A DNA stretch of 64,000 nucleotides from Hydractinia symbiolongicarpus (GCF_029227915.1 NC_079883.1:24800001-24864000); one strand, 5' to 3'; positions 28,660-42,821 are shown, counted from the stretch's first letter. Made by a program: numbers and translations. The notes: generated by a model from the letters alone, not told the origin.

Positions 28660-30180
28660 AAGTAAATGACAAATGGACCCCCTGTTTTCTCATTTGGCGG
28701 CTTACTTATTTTTTTAGTAAATTTTAGCGTACGGCCACGTCATAAGAATGTGACCCGTGATTTCCGTGTCGTGGACTCACAGTTTTACTCACGCAAGGGA
28801 ATTAATATATAAGATAAAGTAAGTTTACTTTTTTTATGTTTTCTGCTTCCACAACACAGCTACAATCGCGTGCACCAGTCAAATTACCAATTCTATTATT
28901 TTTATATTTATTATCAGATTTGTTAACGCATAAAGATGTTATATAAAAAAAAAAGACACAACGTGATAATTTTTTAATCAAAGCCCTATTGTTTAAACAA
29001 AAAATGCGGAGGAGGCGTGTCACTGGCTTCCAGTTATTTTTGAGCGTTTCTCGTAAAACGAGTAATTACCGATTCCTTCAGTATAGAATCCTGACAATTT
29101 TTCTTGGAAAAGATTAAGAAACTAATTACGTTTTCCACTGAATTCCGCTAAAGTTTATTATTTAAATAGCTATTAGGGGTTTATCCCCACCTTCTAAATA
29201 ATTTATCGGCATAATTTTCAAAAGAATCAGCTAGCTAGCTAGCTAGCTTGCTATACCTTGAGGAGGACTAACCACATAGAATTGCTAGACATTTAGAAAA
29301 TTTCTCCTCACAGCTATCAGTTTTGACTTGTTAGTATTTAGACCACATTCTAGTGATGTAAGCTCTGAACTCTACTTCTTCGGATCAGATAAGTAAAATA
29401 TGCACAGACAAATAATTAATTTCACACAATTTATTTAGAACACGCGATTTAAAACAAACTGTAGCAATATTAGAAAACCAATCAGCATTACCAGGAACCT
29501 TGTATTGAAGTGTCGAACCACGATGTATTTAAAACGAACATGTATGTATATGCGAACCAAGTTACTGATAAACAAAATAAATTCCACAAGTCGTGCCAGA
29601 TGAAAATATCGATGCACTGTGCATTTACTCATCGATACACGCCAGTCATATTGAATTTTATTATGTTTTGGACAAAAGTATTGTCTTGAAAATCCATTTT
29701 GAGTAGTAATAACTTAATCGAGCTCTACAAACATTTTCAAGATATATGCAAAATACCACACTTAAACAGTTATAAATTGACATTGAAATGGATTTACAAT
29801 ATTTCATTGAAACAAAATGAACAGTGTGACATTCAGGAAATTTAGGAAATTGGTTGGTAATATTTGGTAACCATGTCAACAATAAGAATATGTACATACC
29901 TTTAATATTTTATTCTTATGAAAATGTTATTAGTATGTACTGTATCAAAGCTTGGTATACACTTTTCCGATCAGAACCATGGACATTCGGCTTTTTTTAC
30001 ATGATCAGCCTGAAATGTTCTTTTTTTTTTATATTTTCAGTGTTTTAAATTTTTTTTAAATTTATATTCTTGTACGCACATCACAAATATTTGTAATGTA
30101 ATATCATTCTTACAAGTATATAAGCCTATTGATTCGATAAAGCATTTTGGGCGTGTGTGTGTTTGTGCTTGTTTTCAGGA
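28660..30180. other. No recognised gene
   Basis: AT-rich intergenic sequence. A short AGCT run lies near 29230-29248. Open frames are short and lack domains. It ends where the Helitron array begins. Confidence 0.5.
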
Positions 30181-32239
30181 TCTATATAATAATACGCCAG
30201 TTCCGTGTGTCTGTCTGTCACTTTTGCAAAGTGGATTACATTCTTCAAAATTTTCTTTAACAAATTCTATAAAACATCGCCTATAAAATTGTTCTGTAAT
30301 TTACCAAACTTTACCGATAAAATAGTATTGACGTCAAAGAAAAGTTAATTAAGATTAGTAAAGACATTACAATGCACTTAAAACTTTGAGGCCTAATAAC
30401 TTGGAAACGAGGTGGTGACGTCAATGTTTTTTCACCGCGTGGGTAACTAGGGACAACCTGGGACCAATTTGGGTAAGTTTTCCAAACCTGGGTCCCCGAA
30501 TCCGTTTCGGAATGGACGGTTTGATGACGTCATCAAAAAACCTTTAAACCTTGATATCTCTGCAACCGTTTGTCAAAGATACATGATCATATACATTTTC
30601 TTGATCAGCATTTCAAGATATATACGATGAAGGCAACAGGTATACAAATTTCTAAAAAAATATATTTATTTTGTATTTGCACTGCTGACGTCAGCAAAAA
30701 AAACTAAAACAACCTATTTTTCCATTGTCCTTCTGCCTAAGTGGATTACTCCGCGGGATTTATGGACTAGTCTCTATAATAATACGCTAGGTGTGTCTGT
30801 CTGTGTGTCTGTGACAGGCAAAGTGGATGTCTTCATTTTCCTTTGATGTTGCCGAAAAATGCATGTCTAATATGTTAAAATTTCTGACGTTACGACGCGA
30901 CGAAAATAACACTACTTTAACGTCAATAACCTATATTAAATTAATGAAGCCATTACAGTGCACTTAAAACTTTGAGGCCAAATAACTTGGAAACGAGGTG
31001 GTGACGTCAATGATTTTTCACCGCGTGGGTAACTAGGGACCAACTAGGACCAATTTGGGTAATTTTCCCAAACCTGGGTCGCCAAATCCGTTTCGGAATG
31101 GACGGGTTGACGACGTCATCGAAAAACCTTCAAATCCTAATATCTCTGCAACCGTTTGTCAAAAATACGCGATCCTATACATTTTCTTGATAAGCGTTTC
31201 GAGACCTATACAATGAAGGCAGCAGGTATACAAATTTCTAAAAAAAAAATTTGGGGGGTTTGACTGGCCATTGCTGACATCAGCAAAATGTTAAAACCCT
31301 TATGTCTCATTAACTGCTTATCAAAAAGATATGATCATATACATTTTCTTGGTCAGCGTTTTAACATCTGCATAGTACAGGCAACGAATAAACTAAATTT
31401 TGCCAAATATTTTTGTAATTGCACTGCTGACGTCAGCAAAAAATCTAAAACAACCTACTTTTCCATTGTCCTTCTGCCTAAGTGGATTTTTCCACGGGCC
31501 TTATCGACTAGTCTGTATAATAATACGCCAGTTCCGTGTGTCTGTGACAGGCAAAGTTGATGTGTTCATTTTTCTTTGATGTTGCCGAAAAATACATGTC
31601 TATTACGTCAAATTTTCTGACGTTACAGCGCGACGTCAATAGTACTACTTTAACGTCAATATCCTATATTAAAATAATGAAGCCATTACAGTGCATCTAA
31701 AACTTTGTGGGGAAATAACTTGGAAACGAGGTGGTGACGTCAATGATTATTCACCGCGTGGGTAACTAGGGACCACCTAGGACCAATTTGGGTAATTTTC
31801 ACAAACCTGGGTCCCCGGATCCGTTTTAGAATGGACGGGTTAATTACGTCATCAAAAATCTTCAAACCCTAATATCTCTGCAACCGTTTACCAAAAGTAC
31901 ATGATCCTATACATTTTCTTAATCAGTGCTTCAAGGTCTATACGATGAAGGGAACAGGTATACGAATTTCTTAAAAAAATTTTGGGTTTTGACAGTTCAT
32001 TGGTGACGTCAGCAAAATTTTTAAAACCTTATATCTCCTTAGGCGTTTGTCGAAAACATATGATCCTATACATTATTTTGATCAGCGTTTTAACCTCTAC
32101 ACATTGCAGGCAACGAATAAACTAAACTTCGCCAATTTTTTTTGTACCTGCACTGCCGACGTCAGCAAAAAATCTAAAAAAAACTATTTTCCATTGTCCC
32201 TCTGCCTAAGTGGATTACTCCACGGGCCTTATCGACTAG
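30181..32239 (+). mobile_element. Three head-to-tail non-autonomous Helitrons
   Basis: Units are 30181-30770, 30771-31511 and 31512-32239 (590, 741, 728 bp). Each begins TC followed by TATAATAATACGC and a short GTGTGTCTGTCTG run. Each ends in a hairpin (GTGGATTACTCC(A/G)C-type), then about 12 bases and CTAG. The first is preceded by A and the last followed by T, the classic Helitron A|T insertion. Internal landmarks shared by all three are ATTACA(A/G)TGCA, AACGAGGTGGTGACGTCAATG, CCGCGTGGGTAACTAGGGAC and ATCTCTGCAACCGTTT. Units 2 and 3 have an extra internal segment of about 150 bp (a second …CTGACGTCAGCAAAA… module) missing from unit 1. No Rep or helicase is encoded. Confidence 0.82.
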
Positions 32240-34080
32240 TAAAAAATAATAGCAGTAAAATTTTAGCCTTTTCATCTTCTTATTTTGTTCTCATTTTTCA
32301 GCTATCCCCACCTAATTGTTTTTAATTTTTAAGTATATTTGGCATAGGAGAGTCTGGAGATTTTAATCTCAGTCAGGGAAAATGAAAATTGACCGGACAC
32401 TCACTATACAAAATGCTTAAATTCTATTTGTTTTATGTTACTTTTGTTGCAGATTTGTTTCTAGCTTTTTGTGTAAAACAGTTTAATGAGCACATTTTAT
32501 CAGCTTATACTCAATGTTATACTCAATGTCCTTACCTAATAGCTATTTTCAACCAGTTAATACAAGAAATCCGTAGCGCTGATTGAATTAAAAGGCTTAA
32601 CGACGGGCTTTATAGAGCACGGTTTAACTTTTAACCTCTTAGAAACCAAAATGGTAGCTATAAGTATGAACAAATAACATTGCCAGAGAATCGTGAAACC
32701 ATAGCTAAATACAAGTCTTGAAATTTTACTTTAAAACTATATTTTTACAAAACAGCTTTTTTTAAGGCTACAAAAAACAACAACATGATTGATTCAAGTA
32801 TCATTGAAGAACTGGAATTGAGTTTATTTCATCCTAATCCTTGACGTCAGTTTTCACAATCGACGATAAAATCGACGATTTTTTGGTTACAAGTAAATCT
32901 AATAGAACGACATATCAAAATTTATCAAGATAAGCACATGTCAGACCTAATCAGTTTGAATTTATTTTAGCTGTTGTTCCAGCCCAGCACGTTAAAAAGA
33001 ATGTTTGGTATTTGGAGCGACCTTTGGGTAAACATTTATCGGGAAAATTTCCCTCTGATGCTTCTGATTTATTAAAGAATCAAAAATCAAGTTGTAGTTA
33101 ATCCAAAATCTCGAATCGTTCCGCCAGAAAAACAGCTATTTCAACTCTTCTTAACAACGACGTCCATCCAATTCACGTTTCTCAATTAAGTGATCACAAA
33201 AACATCAAAAAGTTTAAAATCATACCACACGGCTTCAAGTGAACAGCAAGACCACATGTCAGGCCTAATCAGTTTGAACAAAAAACGTCCTTTGCAAAAA
33301 ATCACTAACACTACATCCATCTCATCATCAAGAAATGTTGATAATTTTAAATCCATGTTCGATGGTGCACACATAAATAACTGCGTTTTTAGTATAAACA
33401 TTCATCAGCACAATGAGCAACAAGCAAAAAGACGTCGAATTTTGTGTGATTGTGATTTGTGACTCTTCTTCTGACGAAAAACAAACTTTGATTCAAAAAA
33501 AGTTTAAAAAAGTTCTACATATATTTATTCGAATGTTTTGTTTTCCCTTTGTACATGTATTTGAAAAATTGAAACAATGAAATTCTAACCTTGTCACAAG
33601 TAGATCTTTAGAAAATAATCCTGGTTTCTACAAACATTTGGAAAATAGCATCTGTTAATAAATACATTATAAATTGTTTTTGTCTATCTATTCCGAGAAA
33701 TATTACCCCCAGTCACCGTATCGACCTCTCAAGCTTGGTCTATACTTTTGACCTCGGGTAATATTTATCGGTATAGATAGACAAAACAGTTTACATGGTA
33801 TTATTGCCACTTAAAGATCACTTGGCTGTTCTTGGATAAGGGTGAGCTTAGTGTTATATTTATCAAAATCTTTGGGCTTATTTAGTACTGCTAATATATT
33901 TATATTTTATGTGGTAAAATTCGTTTCAACCTATGACTCAAGATAAAAATTTTATTGACATTTGTTTATATTTTTCTTTCAGGGCCTTGCTATCAACTGA
34001 AAAAATCGTTTAAACAAGTCTAAATTATGCTAACACGTGCAGTTAATTATTACAAAATATCTAAGTTGTGGGAACATTTG
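32240..34080. repeat. Segmental duplication, block E1 (paralogous to 56085-56760)
   Basis: The segment right of the Helitron array (AAAAAATAATAGCAGTAAAA, then TTTGGCATAGG…GACACTCACTATAC) reappears at 56085-56360. The segment 33790-34080 (TATTTATCAAAATCT…CCTTGCTATCAACTG) reappears at 56465-56700. About 1.3 kb between them is missing in the second copy. A short internal duplication near 32940 and 33255 (CACATGTCAG.CCTAATCAGTTTG) is visible. There is no convincing gene. Confidence 0.7.
33677..33787. repeat. Short inverted repeat (about 31-bp arms)
   Basis: The left arm 33677-33708 and right arm 33757-33787 are complementary (GTCTATCTATTCCGAGAAAT against ATTTATCGGTATAGATAGAC), with a 48-bp spacer. 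This could be a small MITE or a structured transcript. No clear target duplication was found. Confidence 0.6.
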
Positions 34081-35768
34081 TGAACCCTGATTGAACGAAA
34101 TAAAAATCAAAATATTTTCTTTGACATGATTGGATCAGAGCAACAATCCAGCTTTGGAAACTTTAAATTTTTATGGATGCACCATCTGCATAAAGGACGC
34201 TCCTCAGTACAATAGCATGAATTGCAGTTGTGTCTTTCTCTTTTATTATATCTCTATGTTTAACCTGTTGCGTAATTTCATTAAGTAATTTTCCATTCTT
34301 TAACATCGAAATTAAATACATGGCCTATTTTGTGGACTTAACAATCACCTTATCGATAGAACTCTGCTGTTCAGTGTAGCAGTACTGCAGCCTTAAACAA
34401 TATCGACATTGCTGCAGAATTATCAAAAGTTTTGCTACTTTATCTAAGTCAAAGTTCGCTAAAAATGTATAACAAAGGCTCAGTTAACTTGATTGAATAG
34501 TGTGCTATATTATATTTACTTTTTCAGGCGCTTTGATCTCACCTAAAACACTGTCTATTTGTAAAAGATTTGCAAAACATTAATAAACCAATGATCTATC
34601 TTTTATACCTCCAATTGTTAAAAAACAATAAAACAATATTTTTTAAACAGAGAATGACATACCACCACCAGTTTCAAAAATTTTAAATTATACTTTTTTT
34701 CATATTTTTAATACAAATGAGCTACTAGGGCGCATGTTATAGAATTGCATGTTGTTACGATATTTAAAATTTCGCTGTCTTTTTCACTAAATTATGTCCG
34801 GTTTGTTGTGTTCGTTTCTTTTTATCCACCTATGTACAATAACTTTAAAATAGCGCGTTTGATTACAAAAGCGCATATATAGGTGGATCTTCAACAACAA
34901 AACTCGATTTGTCATATAAACACTAGCATCGGGCTACCTTTTCGGAAAAAAAAAAAAAACTTTTTTTAGGAACAAGAGGAATTTCCATAAATAAAACAAA
35001 ATGAAGTTCAATTCTGGAGTTGCGTCTTTACCATTCGCTAAGAGCCAATTAAGAGCAAATCATTGTAAAAGTTCTAATTTATTAAGGCGGGAAATGGCTA
35101 TACATTAACAACAAAGTAAGAACAATAACGTCTAAAATTTTGTTATTTTTCTGTGAAAAACATTTAATAGTGCTAACTAAAAAGTTAGAAGTAAAAAGCC
35201 TTTTTTAATACTCTTTAAATAAATTTAAAAGTTAAATAAGGTATTTCTAAAGTCATTAAAAAAACTCCTGAATTTATGGAATATATTTTATAACCTCGTG
35301 CAACTATTGTGCATGTTATCTCTAGTAGAAATATGTACTATTAAATAAATAAAAAAAAACAAAGATAAAACAACAAAATAACCACTGCTCGGACCGAGAA
35401 CAACTTTCCGGCTTCTTTTATTGCGCGGTTTAATGAGACATTGAAATTAACATAAGAAACTGAGACTTTCCTCAGCGTCGTTGAAGTTCAGCCGGATAAA
35501 TCTGAATATCGCATTAAATATTTGCAGCTGTTGTTACTAATTTTTAATATTTTTATAAAAATAGATTGTAACTAAAACACATGGCATTAAAAGTGATCTT
35601 TCTTTTAAGTAACTTCTTTCAATCTCGTGTGTATGTACATAGAAATTTAATATAAAATGTTTATCGTGAAAAGACTTTAAAATCAATTTCTTTCATTTAA
35701 AGTTTAAGAAGAACACTCATCGCATTTAACCAATACTTTTCCAACAAACAAGAAATTTATTTCTCTAT

Positions 35769-38700
35769 TTAGTTCAGACTGAAGAGAATTTTTTTATACA
35801 ATTTCGCGTAAATATCTGCACATGATTCACCATTGTTATTAGGCAGGTATCCGTCAGCGGTCCAAGCTTCACCATAATGCATTCTCAGCTCCTGTTCTTT
35901 GTAAACAGTGTGACTTGTTGCATTAAAGATGAGGTACGGAGAGTTGGCGTTGTATCCTGGTACGGTAAAGAACCCGAAACCTTCATGATATTCCATAGAT
36001 GGGTAAAGTAGGTTGTTTTGATCATCTGTAATGACAGCCGCAACATTTCCTACAACAAAGGGGCGCGTATACTGACATCCCCACTTTGTTAGCGGTGTGT
36101 CTTCTACGCACGTTACACCAGGTCCACCAACATGCACCAATTTTATGTCAGTCATTATTGCGTCATGTTGTATTTTAAATGTTCCAAACTCGTTTGCACG
36201 TGCTCCAAAGCAGACATTGCGTTTCAATAAAATCCATTCACCTAAGAAATATTTTTATACTACCAACGTCATCCTTTATTTTTATTTGTTTAAATGACTA
36301 TGAAAAGTTGATCCTGAACTGTCATTTTATTTTACATTATTTTATTTGTTCTTTTGTTGTTGTTTTTTGTGTTTATTTTTAGTTTCTCCATTCTTAAGAG
36401 AATAGGAAAGTGCTTGAAAGAAATTGAAAAACAATCCTGAAACTACAAACTGAATTCGCCAAATGCTCCTATATTATGGCACCCTTATGCATTTCTATAT
36501 ATTTTACACGCACAGGTCTCGCCATATTTCCTAAAACCTTATAAAATGCACGTATTCATATGAGAACCGAACCGGCCGTAAATAGAATATGAGCTCGCCG
36601 TCATTAACAGACCCAAATACAATATTAACTATTTCTTAAGACTGTATTAAAAATATTGCTTGAAATTAAAGTATTAATCCAGTATGCAAGGTCTTAACCA
36701 CCGAAGCGATAGTTATCGGTATGGACTGAATTAAATGTTCGAGACATGATGGGTAGATAAAATATTCTCTATACTAGGAATAATTTTAATGTCAGATATT
36801 GTTTCGAGCAGAATTTTTACATCTGATTCACCAATTAAATTATCGCGAAAAAGGTTTAAAAATAAATTCTTACGAAATCTATAAATTTTCTGGAATTTTT
36901 GAACGGAAACTCGAAAAGGTTGCTTCATAGGAGACTTACATAAGTAGCAGCAAATATCGACAAATATATGCTAAACGATGGAATTTAGCAAATAATTTTA
37001 TGGTCGGTTATCATTCGAGACATGATTTTTAATTGTCCTGTAAGAGATTAGGGTTAAACTAAGAAATTTAAAAGTAAAGCACCAAATTGATAAGTTATTG
37101 AAATCAAAAACACTGGAGACTTGCGACAAACATACCGGTTGTGACCAAATAGTGAACCTGTGAATATAAAGATCTTAAGAAATGATTCCGGTGTATAAAT
37201 TGAGGACCAGCCTAAAAATCATCTTTAAAACCAAGTGAGCGACAGCGTTATAACACCGATGGGGGAGAAGCACATTTTTCATCAAGCATTTAGTTTTCAA
37301 AAATCTGTTGTCAAATGTTTTTTCGAAAGGCACTTAACTTAATCAACTCGGAGTGTATTTCAACTCTAATTGTTTTTTCGTAGTTCTTACCCGAACAGGT
37401 AAATTCACATTTGTAGCCTTTATCATCACATGTATCCACACATTTCCCGAAGTTGCATGGTTTTCTTTCTTCACAAACAGGGCCGACCTAAATAAAAAAA
37501 ATAAATTTGCGTACCCCAGACATATTTTTACATTACTTAGTTACTAATTACATAAACTTATAAAAACCTTGTTTTATGGACATCTAGAGTGTGTTTTTCG
37601 CGCACCTAATTTAGAAACGTTTAAGACGGTTCATTTTGTTCTTTGCTTAGAAAGTTACAGATTTTGCCTCTTTAACACATTTGTTAAAATACTTCTTTGG
37701 TTCCGCTTGTAACCATTTTCTCATTTTTCAATCTTATAACATGTAGGTCTTGCTTATTCCATGTAAAATTAAAAATCTTTCAAATAAGATTTCCTAAAGC
37801 TATGGAAAAATCTTTTGTCTTGCCTCATCGTTACCATATATCATTTTTGTTCTTGATTTTTACAAAAAAACTCCCGTGCATGACAGATATATTTTTTTAG
37901 CAGGGCAAATGACTAGCATAAATATTTTCCAAAGCGTAGTAATTATAAATTATAAGCAGTCATATGACCAACGTGTGTCAAAACTTTATCACCGGTATTA
38001 CCTCATCTTAAAGCAAAATGCTCTGGGAACGAGGTTTGTTTTTGAAGTGGAAAGACCAAGCACTAAAAATTCAATTGGACGGCTCACAGGTATAAAACGT
38101 TAACAAGTGAATAGTTACGTGCTTTCTCTTCTTCTTATCATTAAAGTTTAATCAATCAGTTTTGAATTGACCGACGTTAAAAATTTCTCGTAAGTGTTTT
38201 TACAGAAATGCTGTGTGTACTTTTAGGTTCGGTAACCATATTTGCTATGTCATCACACCTCTTGCTATAGCGACTCATCAGTGCTCAAGAAAAAGATAGA
38301 AAATCTTATTTATTAATCAATGATTATTCCTTTATTTTTTATGAAGTTGAATATTGATATTTGAATATTGAATATTGATGTTTTTATGGAATTCTCCACG
38401 TCGCTTGATTATCATCTAGTGCATACAAGTTGTTTCTTTAAACAACGTTATACTTTTTTAACAAAAACTATTTTATGAGAACAATAAGGCTAGGAACTGC
38501 TAAACCAAACAACAACAAAAACTATGTCAAGTATGAAGTTTTTCTGAAAATGATTTTCAGGGCAGGATTTTTTGTGTGTTACAATTTTGTGAAATGTGTA
38601 TAAACCTAGATTCGAGATCAAAAAAATTAAAATGTGCTGTTAACTTGATGTTCAGAATATAAGAACACGCTTGGAATACTTGCAGCCTGAGTGGAATATG

Positions 38701-39630
38701 TATACAATTTAAGATCTTTAAATCACCGAGAAAAAAAAGCTCTTAATAGGAAGATATAGGAAGAAACCGAATAAAAAGTGAGAAAAGCGGAAAATAAGAT
38801 AAACCGTATAATTTCGATTATTTACTTTGTTTATTATATTTTTTTGGTACTTGAGACTACCCCCATAGGGTTAAGTTTAAGGGTTTGGGGATAGCTAAAA
38901 ATGCTAGAAGTTTTATAAATCATTTTCGATTTCCAAAATCTTTCGCTTTCGCCTTTACAATGATTTTGTCAATGACCTCGTTCCAAGCGCCTGTTGTTGC
39001 TTTTTTATGTCTGGTCGGCGAGACGAAAATGTCCGTCTCCTCATTCAGACATAAATGAGAAACAGCAGGCCCTCGAAAGCAGGTTGTATTGCTGCAACAT
39101 ATTTTTCTTAATAAGATGAAACTATGGATATTGAAATTTCGTAAATCAGTTTGTCTATCAGGTATATATAAAATTAAAGCAGTTTTTTACAAAATCTATG
39201 GTGCCCAGTGACTATATTTTTATCAAACGCATTACTTTCTTCCAAATGAACGAATAAGGCCTTAAAAGCAGTCTAAACGACTCACGTTCGTTGCATTCTC
39301 ATTGGTTTCATAGTGTGTCCATCCATTTTCCTTTTGTAAGTTACTTCCAGTGTCAGTTCTAGTGGAATGGTGTATTCGGCATTGTGAGTGATGAAACATG
39401 TAGCTAAATGATTTGCACTTTGGATATTGCATGCATATAATCAAACACTTTTTCAGTTCGACGTTTTTAACCAAAGAATATGTCGTATTTATCAGAAGAA
39501 AATTGTTGAATACAACATCAAAGACAGCATTAAACTTGTTGCATTCAGACAATCGTAATATATATCCCTTACTAATGCATACGATACATATCAACAGTGT
39601 TGAAAATAATAGCCCCATTTTTGATGCCAT
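35769..39630 (-). CDS. Secreted PAN/Apple + EGF-like protein, gene B (3 exons)
   Basis: Exons on the minus strand: 39630-39286, 37487-37391 and 36241-35769, predicted 304 aa. Splice sites and phases are the same as in gene A. The signal peptide (MASKMGLLFSTLLICIVCIS) and the PAN cysteines are kept, and exon 1 is nearly identical to gene A. The EGF-like module has all six cysteines (C-x5-C-x4-C-x3-C-x6-C-x3-C). The C-terminal domain is conserved (CFGARANEFG, TKWGC, VAAVITDDQNN, VPGYNANSPYLIF, SCADIYAKLY). The protein ends in KKILFSLN, seven residues beyond gene A, through a shifted stop. No disrupting mutation is seen, so this is probably functional and the best reference copy in the window. 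The function of the family is unknown to me. Confidence 0.82.
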
Positions 39631-39785
39631 TGCACTTCTTACGTTCTTACCCAATATGAAGAAAAGCTTTTCACAATGAAGACTGTCTTTAAAACAGAAA
39701 CTGTTTACAAAAAGAAGTAATCAAAAAATTAAAGTTTTTGGCTGAACGGAATTAACTATTTATGTTTCTTATTACGTGTTAGATC

Positions 39786-40542
39786 TTGGAGGAAAGAATA
39801 CGGAAGGAGAAACAACTCTTTTAAATCTATTGAAACACTGCGTGAGGTTCTAGCAGGTGTCTGTATAGAAACTTAATTTGAAATTTTGGCGGTTGTGTGA
39901 CTAAATTATTCGTGAATAACAATTTGCAACTATGATTGGTTATAAAAATAATTAGATAATTTGATGATGAATTTGATAATATTATCAAAACAAGAAGCCA
40001 TATTGAAATCGGTAAAATTTCTTTTGTTCTTATGTTAACATGCTCCACACTTTTGTAAACAAAACGAAAAAGTTTATATCTCGTTTTAAAACGACGTTCT
40101 GTTATAAGAAGTTATTTCTTTAGTTAGAATAAACATCAATCCAGCACACATTTTGTCGGCACACGTCCGGCGCATATCTATCTATATTATTTTTCATGAT
40201 CAAAGTGGTATACTCAAGCCTGCAAAAATAGGTTAATATCATGGTTAAACGCTTATTTCCAAACGTATTATTGAAGTTTTTAACAGCAATGTTTACCGAC
40301 TTATATTAGGCACACTTTCCATACCAATATCACGTCCCTGCAGCGTGTTACAGTCAAATATCAATAGAAAAAAGTTAGCTCCTATTAAAGGAGAACATGG
40401 AATTTAATCATTTTTTTGCGAAAAAGACTCGGTCGAGCACCTCACGCACTGATTCTTTTGAAATTAAAAACAATAGAAAATTCAATACATTTAAAGCGTA
40501 CAGAAATGAAGTTGTTTCTCCTTCCGTATTCTTTCCTCCAAG
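39786..40542. mobile_element. TIR DNA transposon (non-autonomous), 757 bp
   Basis: The ends are perfect inverted repeats of about 31 bp beginning TTGGAGGAAAGAATACGGAA and continue with weaker similarity to about 60 bp. GTTAGATC flanks both sides (39778-39785 and 40543-40550). The duplication may be 7 or 8 bp because the TIR could include the last C. Block A at 11258-11265 shows the uninterrupted site. An 8-bp duplication would suggest hAT-like, but the termini are not diagnostic. There is no transposase. A second copy starts at 63521. Confidence 0.8.
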
Positions 40543-42821
40543 GTTAGATCATGAATTTCATTTGTTCGTGTGTTTTTTGCTTAAATTAGCACGATAATAG
40601 TAAGCAGTTTCGTTAAAAGGGTTTGTTTCTATAAAAGTGATTTTTTACATCAACATACGGTTTTGTTTATATATGTTATTCAGGTAACGTATATCAACCA
40701 ACGTAAATAATTTTCAATATGGCAACACCAATAATAAGAACCATCTCTTAGCTCTTCACCGTCGTTGAAATTTTGCTATCATATTTATTATTTTTTCAAT
40801 GCATCATTGCTAGTTGTAAAGGCGGTTAGTCATACCATGGACATATATACAAGTTGATATGTATTTAATATGAACAACTCTAGCGACAAGAGTACCGCAT
40901 TTTTTGACCTCGCAAAAACTATATAAAAAGGGATACCTAAACTGCACACCGATATTCAACTTCATAAAAAATAACGGAATAATTTCTGGGGAAATATTGC
41001 TCCCTAATCAACTTATAACGGACCGCCCCCGGCCGATCCATAACTATATTTTCTTTTCCTTTTAATTTTGGTTACTGGCTAATATCTTTTTTAACTTTTT
41101 AAAGCAGGCTTGTATTTTTAACACAACAAGACAAACGTGCCCCGTGTTTGATCGCGCTATTGATCTCAAGTTCAGAATACTGGAGTACGAGAAAAAAAAA
41201 ATTTATAAAGGGATTCTTGACAGCATGTCGGGTAGAAGAAAATATCAAAAAACATTTTTGGGAGTTAACTCCCCCTCTTAGAATCACTTTATCAATTATT
41301 TAGGACTCAAAATATCAATTTTTTAAAGATAATTTTTTCCTACATATACTGAGGGTGGCACTCGAGGGCTAGAATATGCTAATATCAGCAGCAAAAATCT
41401 TAAAATCACAAGGGAGAATCACATTTTTGCAAAACCATCCAGGGTTTCTCAACGTTGTCTATTGTATTGATTAGCGCTGAAACTTGTTGGCTAGCTACTT
41501 TAACAATTTTTCAAGCATTTTTTCAATATGCCTATTGACATATCTGTTCCGGTTCCGTAAAATACAGAGGAATATCGATGCAGTAAACATAAAAACGAGG
41601 TTTATTATGAACATTTTATTTTTCACGGCGTGTTTTTGCTGAGAAGAAGACTTTACCACAATAATTTAACTTTATAGTCAAATTTTATTTCCATATTTTT
41701 TAAAATGATGGACGCAGATAAAATCAAAGAGGTTAATAGTAGTAAGGGTGAAAACAAAAATATTCTCGTGGTTTGCAGTGTACAACTTTTGTTCACACGC
41801 CTTTTATGTTTTCAACGATGACAAAAATGAGTATACAACAGCCCATGATCATTCGTATGCCAAGTTCCATTCAACACAAAATTCCTTGCTCAATATATGT
41901 ATACTTCAGGAGAAAATAAAAGATGACATCAAGGAACTTTCCAATAATATTGTTGTGCTAAAAATGGATCTTAACAAGGAAATCAATTCATACCACCAGA
42001 GCAAAGCATTGTCTTTAGAAGAAATAAAAAGTGATCCATAAGCAGTAAAATTTTACACTGGTTTTTGAAACTATGAGTCACTGTTATCAGTTTTGTCATG
42101 CTAGGAACCAAAATTACGTCATATCCACTATTGGTCTGGTTCAAAGTCTCTTGGTAAAAATCATGGTAATTTATTTTATCAAAACACTAATTAAAGTCTT
42201 TCCAAACCTGGTCGTAAACGATCACTGTCTTTATTGGATGAGTTTTTTATTGTCTTAGTACGTTTGCAGGTTAGTTTGTCTGTTGACCATATTGCTGATC
42301 GTTTTAATGGTCTTCTGGTCACATCTCAAGAATTTTTACCACTTGGATAAACTTTCTTTATTATGAACTTCTTCTGTTGTTTCTATTTCCTTCTCAACAA
42401 ATGGGTTAAAAATACATTCCTAAACAATTTTGAGAGTATCCCACCATACGTGATGGTACTGAAGTTTTCATACAAACCCCTTCTTCTATGATCTCACAGT
42501 TACAAACATGGTCACAGTATAACCATCATAACACTTGGAAAGCTTTGGTTATCCCCCAATGGAAGTATCACGTTTGTATCAAAGTTATGGGCTTGTCGAG
42601 TGAGTGACAAAGAACTAACGAATAAGAAGTCTGATTACCAGACGTTTAACGACGAGTAACACAGTTGCTTGTGACTTAACCAGACATTTCAACGTCAACA
42701 CTTGTCTACTTAGTTAATAAAAAAATTGAATTTTGATATCCACAAAAAAAGTAAAGTAGTCTATATGTGCTGTAAGTTCATAAACATATATACCTGTAAA
42801 AAATTTTTATATATATTTATA

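Larger units (their letters stand above)
34560..41330. repeat. Segmental duplication, block B
   Basis: Copy of 4250-12660 without the intron-1 Helitron, and with a 757-bp TIR transposon inserted upstream of the gene. The right boundary lies near 41330, where similarity to 12470-12660 ends. Unlike unit 1, it is then followed by about 4.3 kb of unrelated sequence before block D2. Confidence 0.85.

Noticed and set aside
41748-42041. 97-codon frame with a coiled-coil-like end
   Set aside because: No homologue recognised, no splice context and no second copy to test conservation; kept only as a remark in the unannotated stretch.
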